Positions 34,364 through 42,565 are shown, counted from the first letter of the stretch. The stretch: 64,000 nucleotides of DNA from Caenispirillum salinarum_A (GCF_044803115.1 NZ_CP085224.1:1054001-1118000), one strand, 5' to 3'. Notes: a model not told the origin generated them from the letters alone. Program-made: numbers and translations.

Positions 34364-35014
34364 CTAGGGCCAGTCGGTCCGACGGTCCGACAAGGGCAGG
34401 TCGGACACCACCGTCCCGTCGACGCCGACCACCCGCACCGAGGCGTGCCCGGCTGCCGAGAGCACCCGACGGAACTCGGCACTGACCGGCACGCCGGCCG
34501 AATCGCGGGGGCCGACCATGCGGTAGATCTGGTCGGGCGTGCCCAGCAGCGTGATTGCCGCCGTCGCCGCGTGCGCCGCCACGGAGATGTAGCGCAGGTC
34601 CGCCGACGGCCCGCTGACCGCCACCACGTGCCGCAGCCGTGCCCGGTAGTGTTGCAGGCGCAAATAGGTGGTGGCGTGCGCCGGCGCGAAACGGCGCGCA
34701 TCGAACGGCACGGCATGCTCGCCGACCAGCACCGTGGGCCCCTCGGTGCCCGCCTCGGCCTCCTGCACCATGCCCAGCGTTCCGGCTGCAAGGTCCAGCT
34801 CCGGCACGTCGGAGACGGCCGCCACGGGCGTGCCGGCCGGTGGCGGGAGTGTGCCGGTGTCCATCAGCGCGGCATTCACCTGATCGGCATCCAGGCCGGC
34901 GGGCACCACGATCATGTCCAGCCCCGGCAGCCAGACCGGCCGGCGGGCGAGGGCGAGTGCTTCTGACAGGGCGTCGTCAGTCGACACGATCTTGAGCGTC
35001 AACGGATCGGCCAT
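34364..35014 (-). CDS. Hypothetical protein, 216 aa
   Basis: Soluble 216-residue protein, starting MADPLTLKIVSTDDALSEAL. No signal peptide or membrane segment and no catalytic motif that I recognise. Short alternating beta/alpha segments (WLPGLDMIVVPAG, TPVAAVSDVPELDL, ASVRVVGVDGTVVSDLPL) look like a mixed fold. GGAGG lies 10 nt before the ATG. It is divergent from the ArsR regulator with 223 bp between them, so the regulator may control it. Downstream, the repeated TTGTGCAC-type segments at 34281 and 34332 are unexplained. Function unknown. Confidence 0.65.
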   Translation of the reverse strand: MADPLTLKIVSTDDALSEALALARRPVWLPGLDMIVVPAGLDADQVNAALMDTGTLPPPAGTPVAAVSDVPELDLAAGTLGMVQEAEAGTEGPTVLVGEHAVPFDARRFAPAHATTYLRLQHYRARLRHVVAVSGPSADLRYISVAAHAATAAITLLGTPDQIYRMVGPRDSAGVPVSAEFRRVLSAAGHASVRVVGVDGTVVSDLPLSDRRTDWP

Positions 35015-35103
35015 GGGCGGGCAGCCTCCGGGTGGGTGGGGATCTCCGACCAGAATATGGGCGGCGCTAACCATATTGGCGACCCCATTAGACGAAGGAG
35101 GCG

Positions 35104-35172
35104 ATGGATCGTTTCGACCTCCTGGTGAGTTTCCTGTGGACGACGGACCCTGCACGACATTTGAAGCGTTAA
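35104..35172 (+). CDS. Possible 22-residue leader peptide
   Basis: An ATG with an excellent ribosome-binding site (GAAGGAGGCG) opens 22 codons, MDRFDLLVSFLWTTDPARHL plus KR, then a stop, 65 bp before the ArsR gene and on the same strand. Its own Shine-Dalgarno AGGAGG pairs with CCTCCT inside the reading frame (35118-35123), forming a hairpin that could hide the start. A tandem GAATTCAAC repeat follows at 35195-35212. May be a regulatory leader or chance. Confidence 0.3.
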   Translation: MDRFDLLVSFLWTTDPARHLKR

Positions 35173-35237
35173 CCGACGGTTCCAGACACGCCGCGAATTC
35201 AACGAATTCAACTTCGGCCCTTAATAATGGAAAAGAC

Positions 35238-35618
35238 ATGACGGTGCACACGACTTCCGATTCCATCCTCGATACCGACGCCGCCGCCGCCGTGCTGGCG
35301 GAACTGGGCAACGGCACGCGGCTGACCATTTTCCGCCTGCTGGTGCATGCGGGGCCCGAGGGGCTGGCCGTGGGCGATATCCAGGGCCGGCTCGGCATCC
35401 CGTGGTCGACGCTGTCGCACCATATTTCCCGCCTGGTGCGGGTGGGGCTGTTGGAGCAGGTGCGCGACGGGCGCACGCTTCTCTGCCGGCCGCGGCACGA
35501 AACGCTGAACGCCGTCATGGCGTGGCTGACGGAGGAATGCAATCTGCCGTACGTCGCCGAGGCACACGCCGGAAGCGCCGGCGCTTGGCGCGGCCAGGTC
35601 CCGCCGCCGGCCGAATAA
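35238..35618 (+). CDS. ArsR-family transcriptional regulator
   Basis: 126 residues, a winged helix-turn-helix: LAELGNGTRLTIFRLLVHAGPEGL, VGDIQGRLGIPWSTLSHHISRL, VGLLEQVRDGRTLLCRP. The recognition helix (PWSTLSHHISRLVRVGLL) is typical ArsR. No CxC metal motif in the DNA-binding helix; a Cys occurs near 90 and 103 only. So a non-metal signal is as likely as a metal. GGAAAAGAC precedes the ATG. A leader-like small open frame and a tandem 9-bp repeat lie upstream. Possible target: the divergent hypothetical gene. Confidence 0.88.
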   Translation: MTVHTTSDSILDTDAAAAVLAELGNGTRLTIFRLLVHAGPEGLAVGDIQGRLGIPWSTLSHHISRLVRVGLLEQVRDGRTLLCRPRHETLNAVMAWLTEECNLPYVAEAHAGSAGAWRGQVPPPAE

Positions 35619-35726
35619 CCGGCGCAAAGGGTGATCGGGGCGGCGCGGGGATCTTCACGGCTTGCGTCCGCCGGCAGGAAAGCGACATGATCGGAGTCTT
35701 GCCGGACCGAGCCAGGAGACCCCGCC

Positions 35727-36359
35727 ATGGCCGCATCCCTGCGCCCGCCCGCCCTGCGCGTGGCGGCGCTCATTCCCGCCGCCGGCGCCTCGTCGCGCAT
35801 GGGCCGGGACAAGCTGGCCGCCCAGGTCGCCGGGCGGCCCATGCTGGCGCGGGTGGCGGATTGCCTGATGGGCGCGGGGCTCGACCCGCTGGTGGTGGTC
35901 TGCCGCGGCGCCGATGATCCGCGCCGCGCCATCCTCGACGGGCGCCCCGTCCTCTGGGCCGACAATCCCGCTTGGGCCGAGGGCATGGGCACCTCAATCG
36001 CTGCCGGAGTCGCGGCCCTGCCCGAGGGGCTGGACGGCGTGGCCGTGTGCCCCGGCGACATGCCGCTGCTGGCGGCATCGGACGTCATGACGGTCTTGGC
36101 GGCCTTCGACGGACAGCGCATCACGGCGGCGCGGCACGAGGGGCGGCGCGGCCACCCCGTCATCTTTCCCGCCCGCCTGTTCCCGCAACTGCTGGCGCTC
36201 ACTGGCGACGCCGGGGCGCGTGCGGTGGTGGGGGCGGAGCGCGACCGCCTTGCCCTGGTCGATGCTGGTCCCGGCTGTCTGGTGGACGTGGACACTCCGG
36301 CCGACCTGGCCGCAGTGTCCGATCCCCCGCCGCCACCGTCACCGCCGCCGGCCACCTGA
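35727..36359 (+). CDS. MocA-like molybdenum cofactor cytidylyltransferase
   Basis: 210 residues of the MobA/MocA nucleotidyltransferase fold. LIPAAGASSRMGRDKLAAQV is the NTP-binding loop with the conserved Arg and Lys; ADNPAWAEGMGTSI, VCPGDMPLL (metal-binding Asp) and HPVIFP follow. The ASSRMGRDK form and overall shape fit MocA, which adds CMP to molybdopterin for the xanthine-oxidase/CO-dehydrogenase family. That agrees with coxL and the IorB-like enzyme further along. GGAG precedes the ATG. The last residues are Pro-rich. A terminator follows directly. Confidence 0.85.
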   Translation: MAASLRPPALRVAALIPAAGASSRMGRDKLAAQVAGRPMLARVADCLMGAGLDPLVVVCRGADDPRRAILDGRPVLWADNPAWAEGMGTSIAAGVAALPEGLDGVAVCPGDMPLLAASDVMTVLAAFDGQRITAARHEGRRGHPVIFPARLFPQLLALTGDAGARAVVGAERDRLALVDAGPGCLVDVDTPADLAAVSDPPPPPSPPPAT

Positions 36360-36360
36360 G

Positions 36361-36392
36361 GCCCGAAAGCCCTAATCAGGCACTCGGGCTTT
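36361..36392 (+). terminator. Terminator after MocA-like gene
   Basis: GCCCGA (36361-36366) pairs with TCGGGC (36384-36389), with an inner GCC/GGC pair, then TTTG. Moderate strength. Confidence 0.6.
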
Positions 36393-36408
36393 GCGGCGGC
36401 CCGCCTCG

Positions 36409-36432
36409 CGTTATATAGTGTCAGACATAACG
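36409..36432 (+). promoter_or_regulatory. Inverted repeat in DUF1244 promoter
   Basis: CGTTAT and ATAACG, separated by 12 bp, in an A+T-rich stretch just ahead of the DUF1244 gene; TATATAG lies between the arms and TAATAAT after them. Likely promoter with overlapping operator. Confidence 0.4.
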
Positions 36433-36462
36433 CTAATAATCCAAAATCAGCGGGAGGACCAC

Positions 36463-36780
36463 ATGGACGACAAGACGCGGACCGAGATCGAGGCCGCCGC
36501 CTTTCGCGGGCTGGTGCAGCATCTTCAGAAGCGCACCGACGTTCAGAACATCGACCTGATGAACCTGGCCGGCTTCTGCCGCAACTGTCTGTCCAAGTGG
36601 TACCGGGCCGCCGCCGAGGCGCGCGGCGAGGAGATGTCGTACGAGGATGCCCGCGAGGTGGTCTACGGCATGCCCTACGCCGAGTGGAAGGACAAGTACC
36701 AGCACGAGGCGACCGAGGAGCAGAAGCGCCAGTTCGAGGAAACCAAGCCGCTGCATGCCGAGATCAGCGGTCACGTCTGA
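36463..36780 (+). CDS. DUF1244-family protein
   Basis: 105 residues, soluble and helical. EIEAAAFRGLVQHLQKRTDVQNIDLMNLAGFCRNCLSKWY is the signature of DUF1244, with the conserved FCRNCLSKW. The family is found across alpha- and gammaproteobacteria and has no firm function. GGGAGG precedes the ATG, and an upstream in-frame ATG lies in the promoter region. moaA begins 57 bp later on the same strand, so the two may be read together. Confidence 0.9.
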   Translation: MDDKTRTEIEAAAFRGLVQHLQKRTDVQNIDLMNLAGFCRNCLSKWYRAAAEARGEEMSYEDAREVVYGMPYAEWKDKYQHEATEEQKRQFEETKPLHAEISGHV

Positions 36781-36836
36781 TACGCCTGCCGGCCTTTTTC
36801 GCCGTCCTTCCGCGCCCCGATTACGGAGCCCGTCCC

Positions 36837-37829
36837 ATGCTCGTCGATCCCTTCGGCCGCCACGTCACGTATCTGCGGGTCTCGGTGACCGACCGCTGCG
36901 ACCTCCGCTGCACCTATTGCATGGCGGAGAACATGACCTTCCTGCCCAAGCGCGAACTGCTGACGCTGGAGGAGCTTGACCGCCTGTGCACCGCCTTCGT
37001 GGAGCGCGGCGTGAAGAAGCTGCGCATCACCGGCGGCGAGCCGCTGGTCCGCCGCGACGTCATGAAGCTGATGCGGGCGCTGGGCCGGCACCTGGACTCG
37101 GGCGCGCTGGAGGAACTGACGCTCACCACCAACGCCAACCAGCTTGCCAGGCACGCCGCCGAACTGGCGGACATCGGGGTGAAGCGCATCAACGTCTCTC
37201 TCGACAGCCTGGACCCGGACCGCTTCCGCGCCATCACCCGCACGGGCGACCTGACCAAGGTGCTGGGCGGCATCAAGGCCGCCAAGGACGCGGGCATCGC
37301 CGTGAAGCTGAACGCCGTGGCGCTGTCGGGGCTGAACGAGGACGAACTGCCGCGCATGGTGGAATGGGCCCACGGCGAGGGCCACGACATCACCTTCATC
37401 GAGACCATGCCCATGGGCGAGATCGATGAGGACCGCACCATGCACTATCTGCCGCTGTCGGTCCTGCGGGAGCGGTTCGAGCAGCGCTGGACGCTGGAGG
37501 ACATTCCGCTGAACACCGGCGGCCCGGCGCGCTACGTGCGGTCGGCGGAAACCGGCGGGCGCATCGGCTTCATCACGCCGCTGACCCACAACTTCTGCGA
37601 AGGCTGCAACCGCGTGCGCCTGACCTGCACCGGCATGCTCTACATGTGCCTGGGGCAGGAGGATTCGGCGGACCTGCGCAAGGTGGTGCGCGAGAGCGAG
37701 GCGAACGAGGCCATCCACGCCGCCCTGGACGAGGCCATCGCGCGCAAGCCCAAGGGCCACGACTTCATCATCGACCGCGGCGCCCCCAAGGCCGCCGTGC
37801 CCCGGCACATGAGCGTCACCGGCGGGTAA
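36837..37829 (+). CDS. moaA: GTP 3',8-cyclase (MoaA), molybdenum cofactor synthesis
   Basis: Radical-SAM enzyme of the first step of molybdopterin synthesis (GTP to 3',8-cyclo-GTP), 330 residues. C21, C25 and C28 in CDLRCTYC bind the SAM cluster; RITGGEPLVRRD follows; the C-terminal cluster uses CEGCNRVRLTCTG. The usual C-terminal Gly-Gly of MoaA is present as SVTGG. GGAG precedes the ATG. It is needed for all molybdoenzymes seen in the window (SUOX-like protein, CoxL, IorB-like). No moaC was found nearby. Confidence 0.96.
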   Translation: MLVDPFGRHVTYLRVSVTDRCDLRCTYCMAENMTFLPKRELLTLEELDRLCTAFVERGVKKLRITGGEPLVRRDVMKLMRALGRHLDSGALEELTLTTNANQLARHAAELADIGVKRINVSLDSLDPDRFRAITRTGDLTKVLGGIKAAKDAGIAVKLNAVALSGLNEDELPRMVEWAHGEGHDITFIETMPMGEIDEDRTMHYLPLSVLRERFEQRWTLEDIPLNTGGPARYVRSAETGGRIGFITPLTHNFCEGCNRVRLTCTGMLYMCLGQEDSADLRKVVRESEANEAIHAALDEAIARKPKGHDFIIDRGAPKAAVPRHMSVTGG

Positions 37830-37997
37830 GGGGCGGCTTCCGGCGGGCTTGGGTCCCTGCTTTGGCAGGAATCCAGATCCGCTGGCAGACTCTTTCGCGA
37901 AACGCCCAAAGTCGCCCTCACGGAGTCCCGACCGTCCCTTTGCGTCTTTCGAACCTCGCAGCACCGCTTGGCGTCTTCCTGAAAAGGGAGGCCGCTT

Positions 37998-38198
37998 ATG
38001 AGGAAACACCTGTATTTCGTCGCCCTGGCGCTGACCTTCAGTCTTTCCGGCTGCGGCCTTCTGACCGAGGACTGGGTTGAGGATAAGCCCGCCGGCCTGT
38101 CCGAGGATGAATGGACCGACGAGGAAACCTTCCAGGGCGGTGCGCGGGACGACGAGGAGGCGGAGGAAATCCTGGAGGACGACGACGGCCTGTTCTGA
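37998..38198 (+). CDS. Small acidic lipoprotein, 66 aa
   Basis: Signal peptide with lipobox LSGC (Cys at residue 19), then about 45 residues that are almost all Asp/Glu with few Lys. AAGGGAGGCCGCTT precedes the ATG. Such acidic lipoproteins may bind cations; no family is recognised. It converges with a gene for an EF-hand protein, also acidic, across a shared bidirectional terminator. Confidence 0.7.
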   Translation: MRKHLYFVALALTFSLSGCGLLTEDWVEDKPAGLSEDEWTDEETFQGGARDDEEAEEILEDDDGLF

Positions 38199-38230
38199 CG
38201 AACGCTCCTTCTTCAGGGCGCCCACGAATG

Positions 38231-38265
38231 AAAACCGCCCGCGCGGCATCCGCACGGGCGGTTTT
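38231..38265. terminator. Bidirectional terminator
   Basis: AAAACCGCCCG (38231-38241) pairs with CGGGCGGTTTT (38255-38265); the A/T ends give a U-tract on either strand. It lies between two convergent genes. Confidence 0.88.
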
Positions 38266-38286
38266 GACGTGACGGGGGAGGGGAGC

Positions 38287-38730
38287 TTAGAACCAGCCTT
38301 CGTCCTCCTCCAGCGCCCCGCTCTGGTTTTCGTCCCATTCGGCGAACTCTTCCTCGTCGCCGAACTCGTCTTCGGTCAGCTGGGCGTCGGCATCGTCGTC
38401 CCATTCCTTGAACAGGCCGGCGGTCTGTTCCTCGTTGTAGTCATCGCCCCAGGTCTCTTCGCCCCAGGCGGTGAACTCCTCCTCGTCCAGCGCGCCGCTT
38501 TGGTCGCGGTCGTAGTTTGTGAATGTGCCGCCGACGGCCGCGTATTCGTCGCGGTCGAGCATGCGGTCTTCGTTGGCGTCGAGGTTGCCGTAATCGGCCT
38601 CGGTGCGCACGCCGATGGTGTCGACCTCGTTGTTCACCGCCTCTTCGTTGGCCGTGTCCTGGGCGGAGGCGGCAAGCGGCGTCAGGCCGACGGCCAGTGC
38701 GATGGCGGCAGCATAGGTAAAGGTCTTCAT
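38287..38730 (-). CDS. Secreted EF-hand protein, four sites
   Basis: 147 residues. Signal peptide 1-23 (AASA-Q). Four EF-hand-like loops: DANEDRMLDRDEY, DRDQSGALDEEEF, DDDADAQLTEDEF and DENQSGALEEDE. Strongly acidic; probably a periplasmic or outer-surface calcium binder. No enzyme domain. Single gene. A second EF-hand protein is encoded at 52.5-53 kb, and the two have similar short signal peptides and lengths. Confidence 0.88.
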   Translation of the reverse strand: MKTFTYAAAIALAVGLTPLAASAQDTANEEAVNNEVDTIGVRTEADYGNLDANEDRMLDRDEYAAVGGTFTNYDRDQSGALDEEEFTAWGEETWGDDYNEEQTAGLFKEWDDDADAQLTEDEFGDEEEFAEWDENQSGALEEDEGWF

Positions 38731-39053
38731 GGATCAAGTCTCCCGTTAAGTGAGTAGGCGCTGTGGTAACGGGGGCGGGTAAAGAATAGATGCCGTGCTG
38801 TCGAATATTCGATTAGAAGGAGACCGGGTGCGTCCGTATTCCATTAAATTACTTCGACCGAATTATCTTTCCGGCATTCTGAGTTTTTCGCATTGTCGAG
38901 ACGCGCAAGAAAAGGCCGCGCCCGCGGCGGGCGCGGCCGTCGCACAAGGCGGATGCCGCCGGCTTGGTCGTAGTCGGGAAGTCCCGCCGTCTGCCCCTGG
39001 TGGTGGCTGTAGAAGTCCGGGCCGCCGCCGGCGCGGAACCGACACTGCGGCGG
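38731..39053. other. Gene-free gap with minus-strand terminator
   Basis: 323 bp. The part 38780-38900 is A+T-richer and probably holds the EF-hand gene promoter. No credible gene; a short basic reading frame from 38795 has no family traits. The rest is the 3' region of the sigma-like gene with its terminator. Confidence 0.5.
38908..38938 (-). terminator. Terminator downstream of sigma-like gene
   Basis: GGCCGCGCCC (38914-38923) pairs with GGGCGCGGCC (38929-38938); on the minus strand it is followed by TTTTCTT. It lies about 115 bp after the sigma-like stop. Confidence 0.7.
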
Positions 39054-39461
39054 CTACGCCTCCAGCGCCTCGAAGGCGGACCGGGCGGCCGAAAGATGGT
39101 GAACGGCGGTGGTCAGGTCCAGGCCGAGGATTCCGGCGGCATCCTTGACCGCAAGGTGATCCAGGCTGACCAGAAGCAGCAGCTTGCGCTGTACGCGCGG
39201 CAGGGCGAGCAGGCTGCGCAGCCGGGGCGATACCGCCAGGTCGGCGCGCGCTTCCTGCATTTCCGTCAGGATCTTGTGCAGGTGGCGGTGCAGCGTCGGC
39301 TCGTCGATGTCCTGCGCGTGGCGCCCGTCCGCGTGGCGCGGCAGCTCGCGCAGACAGGTTTCCACGGCGTCGTCGGCCATCGAGCGCGAGCCGGTGAACA
39401 GGTAGGCGTGCCGCCGCAAGGCTGGAACCTTGGCGGTGAGACTATGAACTTCCTCAGGCAT
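39054..39461 (-). CDS. Stand-alone PhyR-type sigma-like domain
   Basis: 135 residues. The N-terminal ALRRHAYLFTGSRSMADDAVETCLREL resembles region 2 of ECF sigma factors of the EcfG/PhyR kind (ALRRYARALTGS). The C-terminal LPRVQRKLLLLVSLDHLAVKDAAGILGLDLTTAVHHLSAARSAF is region 4. In PhyR such a domain is followed by a receiver domain; here there is none. Region 2 is short and lacks clear promoter-melting residues. It may be a degenerate sigma factor or an anti-anti-sigma decoy of the general stress response. GGAGG lies before the ATG. No NepR or EcfG gene is nearby. Confidence 0.6.
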   Translation of the reverse strand: MPEEVHSLTAKVPALRRHAYLFTGSRSMADDAVETCLRELPRHADGRHAQDIDEPTLHRHLHKILTEMQEARADLAVSPRLRSLLALPRVQRKLLLLVSLDHLAVKDAAGILGLDLTTAVHHLSAARSAFEALEA

Positions 39462-39626
39462 GATGCCTCCCAGCCCGTCCTCGTTGGCGTGGCTTCTTTC
39501 CCCTTATTGGCATGGGAGTATGACGGGATTCGCCGGCCATTTCAGGCCGTCCAGATGGCGTATGGGTCGCGTGAGAGGTCTTGTTGCGGTGCATCCGAAA
39601 GACGCTGCCACCCACGACCTAGGCCG

Positions 39627-40670
39627 TCAGCGATCCGTGCCTTGCGTCTCGGTCGGCGGTGGTACGGCGACCGCACGGGCGCGCGGCAGGGGCCGTTCCG
39701 GGACGTCGTTGACCAGACCACCCACGCCCATGCCCATGATGTCGCGCCCCGTCACCGGCACGTCGGCGATCAGGCGCCGCAGCACCCAGTCCGCCCCGTT
39801 CAGCTTCGGCGAGCGCGCGCAGCCGGGCAGGCCGAGGACGGCTGCATCCTCCCACCAGCCCAGCATGAGGAGGTTGCCGGGGTCGACGGGCATACCGAAG
39901 TGCTCCACCCGGCCGCCGACGGCCTCCAGCGCGGCGGGCAGCACGTCGCCGCGATCGGTGATGGCCGAGGCGCCGATCATCAGCACCATGTCGCAGTCTT
40001 CCGCCTTCAGCGCCCTGAGCGAGGCGGCGACGGCCTGGACCGTATGGGCGCAGCGGCGTTCGGCGCCGAGCACGCTGTCGCAGGCCGCCAGGCGCTCGGC
40101 GGTGGTGGCGGCGGTCTTTTCCAGCACGCTGTCCTTGGTGCCGGCAACGCGCGTCTGCACCAGACCGACCGACCGCCCGCGCCAGGGCGCGACCGACAGC
40201 GTTTCCGCCGGCGTCAGGAATTCGGCCAGCGCCAAGGTGTCCTCTGGCACGGCGAAGGGGATGATCTTCACCGTCGCCACCATGCGGCCCGGCTCCACCA
40301 GGTCCAGGTCGGGCAGGGTGGCGAGCGTGACGGCCTCGGAGACGCTGTTGATGCGGTTCACGGCCTCGGCGTTCACCCGGAACAGCCCGCCGGCGGTGGC
40401 GTGCAGGTTGGCCCGGCCCGTCGCCGCCCCGCGCGCCTCCACGCCCGGCCCCAGGATGGCCTGGGCGACGCGGACGGCGGCGGCGTCCTCGGACACGTCC
40501 CCGCGCTCCAGCCGCGCGGCGATGACGGTGTCCACGCCCTCGGCCCGTAGGTCGTAGAGGTCGGCGGGGCTGAGCACCCGGCCCTTGGGCCACTTGCGCC
40601 CCGCCACGGTCATGGAGTGGGCCAGCACGCAGCCTTCGGCCTGATCGACGGGAACGTCGCCGAACTTCAT
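39627..40670 (-). CDS. MoeA/MogA-like molybdopterin-binding protein
   Basis: 347 residues. It begins MKFGDVPVDQAEGCVLAHS and contains a molybdopterin-binding (MoCF) region: VQTRVAGTKDSVLEKTAATTAERL, MVLMIGASAITDRGDVLPAALEAVGG, GLPGCARSPKLNGADWVL. Proteins of this type accompany CO-dehydrogenase-like and xanthine-dehydrogenase-like operons and are thought to help make or insert the cytosine form of the cofactor. A 4-bp overlap with the xdhC start shows coupling. It is the last gene of the cox operon. The partner MocA-like transferase is a separate gene 4 kb away. Confidence 0.82.
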   Translation of the reverse strand: MKFGDVPVDQAEGCVLAHSMTVAGRKWPKGRVLSPADLYDLRAEGVDTVIAARLERGDVSEDAAAVRVAQAILGPGVEARGAATGRANLHATAGGLFRVNAEAVNRINSVSEAVTLATLPDLDLVEPGRMVATVKIIPFAVPEDTLALAEFLTPAETLSVAPWRGRSVGLVQTRVAGTKDSVLEKTAATTAERLAACDSVLGAERRCAHTVQAVAASLRALKAEDCDMVLMIGASAITDRGDVLPAALEAVGGRVEHFGMPVDPGNLLMLGWWEDAAVLGLPGCARSPKLNGADWVLRRLIADVPVTGRDIMGMGVGGLVNDVPERPLPRARAVAVPPPTETQGTDR

Positions 40671-41383
40671 GGCGTCGCTCCCCGTCGCACCGCCGTCACC
40701 TGGGCGAGGATCGACAGCGCGATTTCCGCCGGGCTGCGGGCGCCGATGTTGAGCCCCACGGGCGCGTGGATGCGGCCGATTTCCGCGTCGGAAAAGCCGT
40801 GGCGCTCCAGCCGCTCCACCCGCTTGCCGTGTGTCTTCCGGCTGCCGAGCGCGCCGACGTAAAACACGGGGCTGCGGAGCGCGATGTGCAGGGCGGGATC
40901 GTCCAGCTTGGGATCGTGGGTGAGGGTGACGACGGCGGTGCGGTCGTCGAGCTTCAGGGCCTCCAGCGCCTCGTCGGGCCAGTCGTGGGTCAGCGTCACG
41001 CCGCCGAAGCGTTCGGGGCTGGCGAAGGCCTCGCGCGGGTCCACCACCACCACGTCATAGCCCGTCATCACCGCCATGGGAACAAGGTGCTGGGCGATGT
41101 GCACCGCGCCCACCACCACCAGGCGCGGCGGCGGGGCGTGGACGTCGACGAACAGGGGGCGGGCGTCGGCGCCCGCTTCCGGATCGGGCTCCAGCACGCC
41201 GCCGGCATCGCCGTTCATGCGCGCGCGGACGGCGATGCGTTCATCGGGCGTAAGGGCCAGGTCGCCCTCGTCGGCATCGGGCGTGACCAGCATCTGTGCG
41301 CCGGTGGCGGTGTCGGTGACCAGCGCGGCGGGGGTGCGGGCGGCCTTGGCGGCCAGCAGGGCGTCGAGGATGTGGCGCTTCAT
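40667..41383 (-). CDS. XdhC/CoxF-family maturation protein (Rossmann half)
   Basis: 238 residues. The C-terminal half is the XdhC Rossmann domain: PRLVVVGAVHIAQHLVPMA, VVVVDPREAFASPERF, YVGALGSRKTHGKRVERL, HAPVGLNIGARSPAEIALSILA. The N-terminal XdhC_CoxI domain with its GSSPRP-type motif is missing; that domain is encoded alone at 48.7-49.0 kb, upstream in the same operon. XdhC proteins protect the molybdenum cofactor and promote its sulfuration before insertion. It overlaps coxE by 4 bp and the MoeA-like gene by 4 bp. Confidence 0.88.
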   Translation of the reverse strand: MKRHILDALLAAKAARTPAALVTDTATGAQMLVTPDADEGDLALTPDERIAVRARMNGDAGGVLEPDPEAGADARPLFVDVHAPPPRLVVVGAVHIAQHLVPMAVMTGYDVVVVDPREAFASPERFGGVTLTHDWPDEALEALKLDDRTAVVTLTHDPKLDDPALHIALRSPVFYVGALGSRKTHGKRVERLERHGFSDAEIGRIHAPVGLNIGARSPAEIALSILAQVTAVRRGATP

Positions 41384-42558
41384 CGGCGGCCTCCGGTGCC
41401 GGTTCCGCCCAACGCATCGGCCAGCGCGTCCAGGCTGTTGAGGTTATGGACGGGGCGGAACTCGTCCACGAAGTCTATCATGGCCGCCGCCCCCTTGGCT
41501 TTCGGCGCGTACCCCTCCCACCGCAGAAGCGGGTTGAGCCAGATGAGCCGGCGGCAGCTTCGGCGCAGCCGGTCCATCTCGTGCTCCAGCCCGTCGCCGG
41601 CGTCGCGATCCAGCCCATCGGTGATGAGCAGCACCACGGCACCCTGCGCCAGCACGCGGCGCGACCACACGCGGTTGAAGCGGTGGATGCAGTGGCCGAT
41701 GCGGGTGCCGCCCTCCCAGTCCGGCGCCTCTCGGCCGACCCGATCCAGCGCCTCGTCCACATCGCGGCGCTTGAGCGTGCGGGTGACGTTGGTCAGCCTT
41801 GTTCCGAACAGGAACACATGCACCCGGTCGCGGTCGTTGGTGAGCGCATAGAGAAACCGCAGCAGGATGCGGGCGTACTGCCCCATGCTGCCCGAAATAT
41901 CGCACAGCACCACCAGCGGCGGCGGACGCTCGCGGCGTTTGGCGCGGGCGAGCATGATGACGTCGCCGCCGCGCCGGGCGGTTTCTTGCAGGGACCGCCG
42001 CAGGTCGATCTTCGCGCCCGTGGCGGCGGGGCGGAAGCGGCGGGTGGGGACGGCCATCTTCGCCAGACGCATCCCGGCAATCAGCCGCCGGGCCTCGGCC
42101 AGTTCGTCGGCGGACATCTGCTCGAAGTCCTTGGACCGCAGGATTTCCTCTTCGGAAAAGACCAGGCGGCCGTCGATCTCGATCTGCTCCTTTTCCTCCT
42201 CCGGCTCGTCCAGCGGGCGGTCGGGCGCCTGGCCCAGCGCGTCCTGCAGGCGGCGGGAGAGGTCGGGCTTGTCCTTCTGAAGCTCCGTCCGCATGGCGGG
42301 CAGCAGCAGGCCCATGGCGCGCTTCAGAAGGTCCGGGTTGCGCCAGAACACATGGAACGCCTGGTCGAAGACGTCGTGCTGCTCGCGCCGGTCGGTCAGC
42401 GTGGCGTGCAGCGCCCAATAAAGGGCCGTGCGGTCCTCCACGCCGACGGCCTCCGCCGCCTCCAGCGCGCGCAGGGCCTTGGCCGGGCCGACGGGCAGGC
42501 CGGCGGCGCGCAGGGTGCGGGTGAAGGCCACCACGTTGGCGGCAAGGGCTCCGGCCAT
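41380..42558 (-). CDS. coxE: CoxE-like von Willebrand factor A protein
   Basis: 392 residues, cytoplasmic. The N-terminal half is helical and Arg/Glu-rich (EPEEEKEQIEIDG). The C-terminal half is a VWA domain with the metal-ion site DISGSMG near 226, FGTRLTNVT, GGTRIGHCIHRF and LITDGLDRD. CoxE and the AAA+ protein CoxD are known to work together in sulfuration and copper insertion into the active site of CO dehydrogenase. The gene follows coxD by 7 nt and overlaps xdhC by 4. Confidence 0.92.
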   Translation of the reverse strand: MAGALAANVVAFTRTLRAAGLPVGPAKALRALEAAEAVGVEDRTALYWALHATLTDRREQHDVFDQAFHVFWRNPDLLKRAMGLLLPAMRTELQKDKPDLSRRLQDALGQAPDRPLDEPEEEKEQIEIDGRLVFSEEEILRSKDFEQMSADELAEARRLIAGMRLAKMAVPTRRFRPAATGAKIDLRRSLQETARRGGDVIMLARAKRRERPPPLVVLCDISGSMGQYARILLRFLYALTNDRDRVHVFLFGTRLTNVTRTLKRRDVDEALDRVGREAPDWEGGTRIGHCIHRFNRVWSRRVLAQGAVVLLITDGLDRDAGDGLEHEMDRLRRSCRRLIWLNPLLRWEGYAPKAKGAAAMIDFVDEFRPVHNLNSLDALADALGGTGTGGRR

Positions 42559-42565
42559 GGTCGGG

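Noticed and set aside
38795..39148. 117-residue plus-strand frame starting in the A+T-rich gap
   Set aside because: After about 35 residues it becomes Arg/Gly/Pro-rich antisense of the sigma-like gene, crosses its terminator, and shows no family traits.
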